Shown here: in pieces, positions 57,681 through 64,000 of the stretch | How the letters are laid out: every line of letters begins with the position of its first letter | How positions within the stretch are numbered: position 1 is the stretch's first letter | NCBI GenBank assembly: GCA_034509495.1 | Contig: CM067504.1 | Location: forward strand, 4,392,942 to 4,456,941 | DNA from: Acestrorhynchus altus | Taxonomy: Eukaryota; Chordata; Actinopteri; Characiformes; Acestrorhynchidae | Reading direction: 5' to 3' | Length of the DNA stretch: 64,000 nucleotides | The notes under the pieces: generated by a model | Seen by the model: the letters and a program-made list of their open reading frames with translations, nothing else | The model's database searches: none | Told to the model about the DNA's origin: nothing | Made by a program: the position numbers and the translations under genes

Positions 57681-60633
57681 TATAAATACTTGTTTCAAAT
57701 TTTAAGCCAATAAATGAAGGTCAAACCTCATAAATACCCTGCAAAACTGGCATGGGGTCATGCAGCTATTGTACCCTATTGCTTACACTGCAGTTTAACA
57801 ATGCCTTCAACCTTGTAGGCAGTTGTTTTTCTCCAGCACAGCCATCGCTAACATCTCTGGCTGTCCCTCGTGTTGCAGGTACGGGAGCTGGAGCCCCTGT
57901 TGTGCAGGCCAGGTAGTCACTCTCGGGTCATCTGGACGTCATCCAGTAATGCTCACCAGTCAGCGTTCAATCTGGACGACATGCAGCACAAGCAAGGCAA
58001 AGAGCCTTACAGCTCCTCCAAATATGCTTCTGACTTGCTGAGTCTGGCCTTGAACCGCCACTACAACAGCCAGGTGATGACAGCTCAAAGGATAGCATTC
58101 GGTGGTGCAACTTATTGTTCTAATGACTAAACATTATCATATCGCCCACCCCAGGGAAGATCTCACTCGCAGCTCTGACTGAATTATGAGTGTGTTTATT
58201 ATACTCTGTCCTATAGGGTCTGTATTCCTCAGTGATTTGTCCTGGACTGGTGATGACTAACCTAACCTATGGCATTCTACCTTCCTTCTTCTGGACTCTT
58301 ATCATGCCCATAATGTGGTTTGTAAGTTTCCTGTATTTTTGCGATAGATGTCTCACTGGTGTAATTTCAAAGAGCCTCCACTCTAATGTCAGTATATGAT
58401 GTTTCTGTTTTCAATCATCTTCTTGATCAGATAAGAATCTTCACCAACAGTTTCACCCTCACACCTTTTAACGGAGCTGAGGCTTTGGTATGTAACAAGT
58501 AAATACATACAACACACACATATATCTACACTGATCAACCATAACATTTATGTCCACCTCCTTGTTTCCACAATTACTGCTTTCACCCTGATCTTCAATG
58601 GTCAGGACCCCACAGGTCCACCATAGAGCAGCTATTATGTAGGTGATGGTTCCTTCTCAGCACTGCAGTCACCCTGACACACTGGTGTGAGTGGTGCTGG
58701 AGTGTTTAAACCCCTTGGTGTGAGAACAGTCCACCAACCAGAAATATCCAGCCGACATTGTCCTGTGGGCAGCATCCTGTGAGCACTGATGAAGGACTAG
58801 CGGATGACCGACACAAACTGTGCAGAAACAGATGAGCTTCTGTCTCTGACTTTACATCTACAAGGTGGAGACACTGAGTAGGAGTCTGCTCCAATAGTAA
58901 TTGGTTGCTAATTGCTAAGAATGATTCATTACCCACATAATATGCATTCGTCTGTGTCTGTGCACAGCTATTTTTAGATTTCGAGATGTTCAATCAGATT
59001 CAAGTCTGGGCTCTGGCTGGGCCACTCAAGAACATTCACAGAGATGCCCTGAAGCCACTCCTTTGTTATTTTGGCTGTGTGTTTAGGGTCGTTGTCCTGT
59101 TGGAAGATAAACCTTCATCCCAGTCTGAGGTCCAGAGCGCTCTGGAGCAGGTTATCATCAGTGATGTCTCTGTACATTGCTGTACATCATTCTCTTGACC
59201 CTGACTAGATTCCCAGTTCCTGCTGCAGAAGAACATCCCTACAGCATGATGCTGCCATCACCATGCTTCACTGTAGGAATGGTATTGCCTAGGTGATGAG
59301 CAGTGCCTGGTGTCATCCAGACATGATGCTTTGAGTTCAAAAAGTTCAATCTTTTTTTCACAAGGTCTGAGAGTCCTTTAGGTGCCTTTTGGCAAATTGT
59401 CATGCTTCAGTCTGGCCACTCTACCATGCAGGCTTGATTGGTGGACTGCTGTAGAAATGTCCTACTGGAAGGTTCACCTCTCTCCACAGAGCAATGTTGG
59501 AGCTCTCTCAGAGTGACCATTGATCACTCAGTTTGTCCGGGCGGCCAGCTCTAAGAAGAGTCCTGTTGGTTCCAAACTTCTGATCAATTCACCTTTACGG
59601 GTGATGGAGACCTTTATGCTCATTCAATTCATGGCTTGGTTTGTGCTCTTGACATGCACTGTCTACTATGGGACACATGCCTTTACAAGTAATGTCCAAT
59701 CAACTGAATTGACCACAGGTGTCCAATCAAGCTGTAGAAACATCTGAAGGATGATCAGTGGAAACAAGAATGCACCTGAGCTCAATTTTGAGTGTCATGC
59801 CAAAGGCTGTGAATAGTTATGTGCATGTTATAAGATTTTAAGCAGACTATTCTCCTTTTGTCATTGTGTTGTATTGTGTGTAGACTTTTGAGGGGAAAAA
59901 TGAATTAAATCCATTTTGGAAAAAGGCTATAACATAACAAAATGTGCAAAATGTGAAGGTCTGTGAATACTTTCCGTATGCATGGTAAATTCATTTCACC
60001 ATTCAGTTCACCATTTTGACATCCCTTCTCTCCAATTTGCTTTCCCTTGAAAACCAGTGGACTAGACTGGAGCTAAAAGGGAAAACAGTTATCAAATCAG
60101 GGGTTCACTCTAAGTCACAACAACTGGGTTGTAAATTCTATGAGCATTTTTCATACATTTTAATGATTTTTAATGAAAATTTTGGATGCATGCATTCACG
60201 GCGCCTTAAAAATCTCCAGTTGTTAAACAGATTTTTATACTCCTTTTACTGAGGTGATAAAGATACACAGCATTTAGGTTCGTCCGTGTTTGCTGCAATG
60301 CTTTTAGCTCCATCTATATTCAGAGTTGTGTGTGCTGCACCAAGGTCAGTACTGAAGTATGGTTTTGTATTCCAGGTTTGGCTGTTCAGGCAGAAACCTG
60401 AGGCACTGGATCCGATGGCCAAATATCACAGTTTAACCTCCGGCGTGGGAAACAACTACACCCAGCCTCGCAAGGTCAGAGCTCGCATTAGCCTTTCTCT
60501 TTCAGCTTCATGTGCCATTTCTGTTACATTTCAGGTAAGGAGCAATCAATCATGAAAGGTGTGAAGTGTGCCATTTTAATAACTTGTCTTGATAAAAACA
60601 CAAGCCTGACCTCTTTTCAACGTGAAGATATTT

Positions 60634-60695
<62 letters not shown>

Positions 60696-60805
60696 AGATG
60701 GATATTGATGACACCATGGCAGAGGCACTCTATGTGAAATTACTAGAGCTGGAAGACACAGTTCGGAAGAAACTGAAAAATGAGGACCTTGAGCGCACAG
60801 CATAA
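53825..60805 (+). CDS. hsd17b7: hsd17b7: 17-beta-hydroxysteroid dehydrogenase 7 / 3-ketosteroid reductase, 9 coding exons
   Basis: Nine exons join in phase into 336 codons plus TAA; the human enzyme has 341 residues. It is a short-chain dehydrogenase/reductase with the NADP(H) loop TGANSGIG (8-15), NAG (90-92), active-site serine around 171 (TSSS) and the catalytic YSSSK (193-197). A hydrophobic segment near 235-249 (SFFWTLIMPIMWF) probably anchors it to the ER membrane. The family reduces the C3 ketone of zymosterone-type intermediates in cholesterol synthesis and can convert estrone to estradiol. It lies 3.7 kb downstream of ddr2, on the same strand, as in mammals. The short human C-terminal tail is trimmed here. 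Identity is very secure. Confidence 0.96.
54058..54920 (+). mobile_element. Tc1-like family B relic in hsd17b7 intron 1
   Basis: Starts acagtggtgcatgacaattt and shares the block ccacagtcagactgtgtaca with the copy at 16 kb. It is split near 54210-54310 by a ctggtc-rich repeat. Confidence 0.65.
55115..55318 (+). CDS. hsd17b7: hsd17b7 coding exon 2
   Basis: Residues 12-79 plus two bases: SGIGLALCERLLSHDAQLQL, CLACRNGQRAEAARQALL, and IQLDVGSIRSV. The ACRN motif marks NADP preference in this family. Acceptor gtgaacag, donor gtaaag. Confidence 0.95.
55564..55656 (+). CDS. hsd17b7: hsd17b7 coding exon 3
   Basis: Residues 80-110 plus two bases: RYNRLDYLYLNAGIMPNPQ and FYQGLFS. It carries the structural NAG motif. 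Acceptor ttgaacag, donor gtacaa. Confidence 0.94.
55722..56178. mobile_element. Tc1-like family C short nonautonomous copy, hsd17b7 intron 3
   Basis: Starts acagtgcatcgagaaagtat and ends ggttactttctggatgc, with near-identical internal blocks to the 41.3 kb copy. Core deleted. It begins only about 65 bases after exon 3. Confidence 0.7.
56255..56520. repeat. Dispersed repeat, part 1, in hsd17b7 intron 3
   Basis: Contains gtccattttatcagctctct and gtggtggttctgtggtggtt with a short local triplication of ggttctgtggt. It belongs to the same family as 58.53-58.91 kb. Confidence 0.5.
56645..56759 (+). CDS. hsd17b7: hsd17b7 coding exon 4
   Basis: Residues 111-149: SNAIHMFTTGEGLLTQKD, then LQQVFATNLFGHFIL with the conserved SDR asparagine. 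Acceptor ttgttcacag, donor gtgagt, phase 0. Confidence 0.95.
57607..57678. repeat. (GT)n microsatellite, hsd17b7 intron 4
   Basis: About 36 GT units. Confidence 0.97.
57879..58073 (+). CDS. hsd17b7: hsd17b7 coding exon 5 (active site)
   Basis: Residues 150-214: VRELEPLLCRPG, RVIWTSSSNAHQSAFNLDD, and KEPYSSSKYASDLLSLALNR. It holds the catalytic Ser, Tyr193 and Lys197. Acceptor tgttgcag, donor gtgatg. Confidence 0.96.
58217..58321 (+). CDS. hsd17b7: hsd17b7 coding exon 6
   Basis: Residues 215-249: GLYSSVICPGLVMTNLTYG, then ILPSFFWTLIMPIMWF, the likely membrane-associated segment. The CPG motif after the active site is typical of SDRs. Acceptor gtcctatag, donor gtaagt. Confidence 0.95.
58431..58487 (+). 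CDS. hsd17b7: hsd17b7 coding exon 7
   Basis: Residues 250-268: IRIFTNSFTLTPFNGAEAL, closely matching human RFFANAFTLTPYNGTEAL. Acceptor tcttgatcag, donor gtatgt. Exactly 19 codons. Confidence 0.94.
58530..58910. repeat. Dispersed repeat, part 2, in hsd17b7 intron 7
   Basis: Begins acactgatcaaccataacat and runs through ggtcaggaccccacaggtcc to the block acatctacaaggtggagaca. A repeat type common in fish genomes; no ORF. Confidence 0.55.
58958..59985 (-). mobile_element. Tc1-like family C relic, hsd17b7 intron 7
   Basis: About 1 kb on the reverse strand: ttgtcctgttggaagataaa and catgatgctgccatcaccat are the reverse complement of a transposase core. The right end gaatactttccgtatgcatg matches the family terminus. 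Frames are broken. Confidence 0.78.
60376..60474 (+). CDS. hsd17b7: hsd17b7 coding exon 8
   Basis: Residues 269-301: VWLFRQKPEALDPMAKYHS, then SGVGNNYTQPRK. Human has VWLFHQKPESLNPL at the same place. Acceptor gtattccag, donor gtcaga. The preceding intron contains a near full-length Tc1-like relic. Confidence 0.94.
60636..60692 (+). repeat. (GT)n microsatellite at the exon 9 acceptor of hsd17b7
   Basis: About 28 GT units end just before tttag, the acceptor of the last coding exon. Confidence 0.96.
60698..60805 (+). CDS. hsd17b7: hsd17b7 coding exon 9 (stop)
   Basis: Residues 302-336 then TAA at 60803: MDIDDTMAEALYVKLLELED and KLKNEDLERTA. The acceptor gttttag follows directly on a (GT)n microsatellite, leaving only four T before the AG. 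Confidence 0.93.
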   Translation: MDIDDTMAEALYVKLLELEDTVRKKLKNEDLERTA

Positions 60806-61035
60806 ATCACCCCAATGCAGGGTCGTAGAGGAGATATCACTCATGCACACTTTGTAGGACAGTCACCCGTTTTATAACCGGGTTTGGATGTGAGATACAC
60901 AGAAGGAAATGCACAGTATTTTGTATGCTATAAACAGGTGTCTTAACCATGGTGTTTAACCAAAAAATTGTAAAAAATATAATCTCATGATCTTTAAAGG
61001 CATTTTCATAATAAACAGTATTTATTGCAATGTTT
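60806..61035 (+). other. hsd17b7: Probable hsd17b7 3' UTR with AATAAA at 61010
   Basis: About 230 bases follow the stop, ending near a canonical AATAAA (61010-61015) and a T/G-rich downstream stretch. Confidence 0.6.
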
Positions 61036-61290
61036 GACATGCAGACAAAATGCTTTCAAAGCAGCAGATTCTTAAAAACTGCTATTCAGGCAAATCCCAC
61101 TACTCCCATAACAAATCCCATACTATGCCACCATACATTCAATTTAACAGGACTAACTACACTCTGTATTGAAACATGCAGTTGGTCAGAGTCCTTTATA
61201 AGTTGTTTAGGAGACAATATTGTATATCACAATATTACAAACTGATTGGAGTGTCTTTTGTCAGAGCCAAACCAATAGTGCAGTATGATA

Positions 61291-61858
61291 ACTCATCGTT
61301 CACCCAGAAGGAAATGTAGAATCACAGTGTTGGGAAGGAAGATAACGCTTAACAGGAACAATAAATGATCCAAAATGTAGACTGTTATGATCAATATTTA
61401 TTGATCTACACATACATACAGTTTCTCTCAGTATAGTGTTGGTTTTAACACAACATGCTAGATTGAATATGTTTGTGCTCTGGCAATGGATGAAATTGCA
61501 CCCCATACCGTGACACCAGGCCTGGTTGTGTGATGCATGATAACAAACTGTTCATAGTTCATGTAGGTCTCTCAGATCCTTCAAGTGCCTTCTTCTCTGC
61601 ACTGCCACTAACAGTGTGCTATGGTAATGTCCACATGACCAGTATGATTATAAGACCATCCTGCTTCCTGAAGTTCTATGGTATGACTGCCCTCAAACTC
61701 TTTCAAATGCTTGAATTGCTTGAGAGCATATTTCACTTGGATAATATGCTACCAACACAATAGCACGAGTCAGAATGTAAAACACGTCCAACACAATGAC
61801 CTTATATAGTCAGTCAGGTACAGCGATAAGGCCCGTCCTTGCTTATGTCACAGCATGA
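61291..61858 (-). mobile_element. Tc1-like family A relic (copy 10)
   Basis: Begins cacccagaaggaaatgtag, has the tcaatatttattgatct block, and is cut off at its far end by a SINE-like repeat starting near 61860. Confidence 0.7.
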
Positions 61859-61859
61859 A

Positions 61860-62200
61860 TTTAAACATGCTGCCTCACAGCAAGAAGGACCTGGGTTCGA
61901 TCCCTGGGTGGGGTGACCTGGGAAGTTTCTGTGTGGAGTTTGCATGTTCTCCCCGTGTTCGCGTGGGTTTCCTCCGGGTACTCCGGTTTCCCCCACAGTC
62001 CAAAGACATGCATGATAGGTGAATTGGTGACTCTAAAGTGGCCCTTAGTGTGTGGATGTGCATGTGTGTGCCCTACGATGGATTAGCGCCCTGTCTAGGG
62101 TTGTTTCCCGCCCTTGCGCTCAGAGTTGCCGGCTGGGCACCGGCTCTCCCGTGACCCTATTCAGGAATAAGCGGTTTGGAAAATGAATGAATGAATGAAT
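61860..62200 (+). mobile_element. tRNA-related SINE with (GAAT)n tail
   Basis: The head has ggttcgatccc, the body has the widespread fish core gtttgcatgttctccccgtg and cagtccaaagacatgcatg, and the tail ends aagcggtttggaaaatg followed by (aatg)n. The tail resembles LINE-driven SINEs. Confidence 0.7.
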
Positions 62201-63121
62201 ATCTCATGATGTCATAATGTCATGAGTACTTCTGGGTGCTATTTTGTAATTATAAATTAAAATATGCGTAATTATAGTAATAAGATATAAGTACAATCAA
62301 ATAATATCTATTTTGTTAGGTTGTATTTGTTATGTTAGATATTCTATTGCATATGTGCCTTTACTTTCTCATTCCAAGCTTACCATTGTCATGGCCTGTA
62401 CAGAGCCATTCTATTAACTGGGAATCCTTACAATGTTCTGTAAAACTGTTATTAAATATGTACTACTTGGGCACACTGATCAGTTAAGGTCCATAAATAA
62501 GACTGATGCCTTGAGTGGTCTCAACTTACCTGTCCTTTAAAACATTACAATTATTAAATGTGTTTGAACTGACTCTGGTGTCTGTGATTGCTTTACTGGT
62601 TAATGCTGGTCCCCGATGGCCTCATTTGGCAGCAGATGTAATATAGATGATGTCGCCCTTTTGTGAGAGATGAGCCCAAATCAGATGAGGACAGCTAGTG
62701 CTACTGGACACTGAGTCTGCTGGGTCATCACCTTCCAGTGGCTGACCATGGACACAGAGCCATGCGTATGTTCTTTCTTATCCCTAATCCAGTCTGGAAA
62801 AGGCTGGTATGGAGCTGCAGTTTTCACAGTTAGGACGTTGGTGGTCTTTGGTTTAGGGATTTTATCAGGTTTCGTCCATGTCATATATTTCATTAAAATA
62901 TATAACCACGAGCACCTATTAAAGACGTGCTGGGCTTTTTAACTAAAGATATGCCGTACAAAGAAAGACCCACTGTGCTTTAGTCACAAAAATACATGTA
63001 AATGACTGTCGGACAAGTGTCTACTGTTCTTAATTCTTCCATGATACCCAGTAAACAGACTTGCTTTCACAATAAGCACATTACTAAACTGACATGGGAC
63101 ATGATAAAGTATCACTCCCAA

Positions 63122-63232
63122 GTAGGGCTGGGAAATATACTGTAAATATCAATATATCAAGATATCATTGGAAGACCAGGGCCGTATCGTAATAACACAT
63201 CTGATATGCAGGTTACCATCAGTGGGTTACGA
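63122..63232. repeat. gggctgggcgatat family copy
   Basis: Starts gtagggctgggaaatatact and contains catctgatatgcaggttacc, matching the copy at 12.9 kb. Confidence 0.45.
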
Positions 63233-63547
63233 CTCCCTGTTGTAATATTCATTTGGTTTGCATGTTTCGCTTTTGTTTTTGTCTACAATGCAGTGTGCAG
63301 TACATGCAATTGGCCACCAGGAGGTTGCTATAAAAGTGCCTAGAAAAGCATTACCTGGGAAAGAAATTTAGGCCTCCTCCTCTTTGACAACCTGGAACAG
63401 CATCATGTTGAGACCAACTTGGCACTTACTCCCTTTTAGCCTTGTTATATTTATGCATTATATTTATTTTTATATTATATTTTTGGGGAAAAGTAGGGCC
63501 TTTTGTTTTGGCTACCTTTTCTCCTTTGTCCAACAGGCAGTTAAGGA

Positions 63548-63803
63548 AAGATGCACATTGACCCACTGTGCTGCACACAGTGGATTTTTTCCTCCACTAT
63601 TAACCCATCCACAGTGATACGCCAGGGGGCAGTGAGCACACATGCCCAGAGTGGTGGGCAGCCCTATTTACAGCTGCCCAGGGAGCAGTTGGGAGAGTTA
63701 AGTGCCTTGCGCAAGGGCACTTAAGTCATGTCCTACCAGTTCAGGGATTTGAACTGGCAACCTTCCAGTCACAAGGCAGGTTCCCTAAACACCACAGCTG
63801 CCA
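63548..63803 (+). mobile_element. SINE-like dispersed repeat
   Basis: Contains gtgccttgcgcaagggcact and caaccttccagtcacaaggc, a common fish repeat. A fragment of its 3' part recurs at 44895-44958 (caaccttccagtcataaggc) in ddr2 intron 9. Confidence 0.6.
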
Positions 63804-64000
63804 CTTACGGTAGTTTTGTGTGTATTGGTTTCTTTATTTCAGGCTTAATTAAATGTGTATGTTCTAGTTGCTTGTTGTTTTGGCATATGGTCTCCCCCAA
63901 AGCTATGGTCATACATCTATAAAGTGTGTGGTGTTTGGTCTGGCAGAAGGTTTAGGGATGGAGCCCACTCTTTCTGCTACAGCCTGACCCTAGACTGGGT

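Overview
This is eukaryotic genomic DNA from a bony fish. The evidence is long introns with GT..AG boundaries, very many (CA/GT)n, (AT)n and (GATA)n microsatellites, abundant decayed Tc1/mariner transposons and tRNA-related SINEs, and two spliced genes whose products are vertebrate proteins. The repeat mix would suit an otophysan (characin/catfish-like) teleost, but I cannot fix the species.

Two protein genes can be rebuilt exon by exon, both on the + strand. The first is ddr2 (discoidin domain receptor 2, a collagen-activated receptor tyrosine kinase): 16 coding exons from 24063 to 50086, joining without a break in phase into an 859-residue protein. It has a signal peptide, discoidin and discoidin-like domains, one transmembrane helix, a long juxtamembrane segment and a kinase domain with all catalytic motifs. 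The second is hsd17b7 (17-beta-hydroxysteroid dehydrogenase 7 / 3-ketosteroid reductase): 9 coding exons from 53825 to 60805, giving a 336-residue short-chain dehydrogenase. The same pair are neighbours in mammals, so this is conserved synteny rather than an operon; each gene has its own 5' and 3' ends.

Layout: 1-5.5 kb may hold the 3' end of an unidentified upstream + strand gene (two phase-compatible exon candidates, a stop and an AATAAA). 5.5-24 kb has no gene I can prove; it is repeats plus one possible 5' UTR exon near 18.9 kb. 24.0-50.1 kb is ddr2, with a 12.3 kb first coding intron full of transposon relics and microsatellites. 50.1-51.6 kb is the probable ddr2 3' UTR, and 51.6-53.8 kb is intergenic, ending in a CCAAT-rich candidate hsd17b7 promoter. 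53.8-61.0 kb is hsd17b7, whose introns hold several DNA transposon relics. 61.0-64.0 kb is repeats, including two SINE-like elements.

The most interesting signals are these: a Tc1-like family present in about ten internally deleted copies; microsatellites that form part of three splice sites; two extra cysteines in the ddr2 ectodomain; and the unidentified gene end at 4.7-5.2 kb. I found no CRISPR array, prokaryotic system, rRNA or functional tRNA gene.
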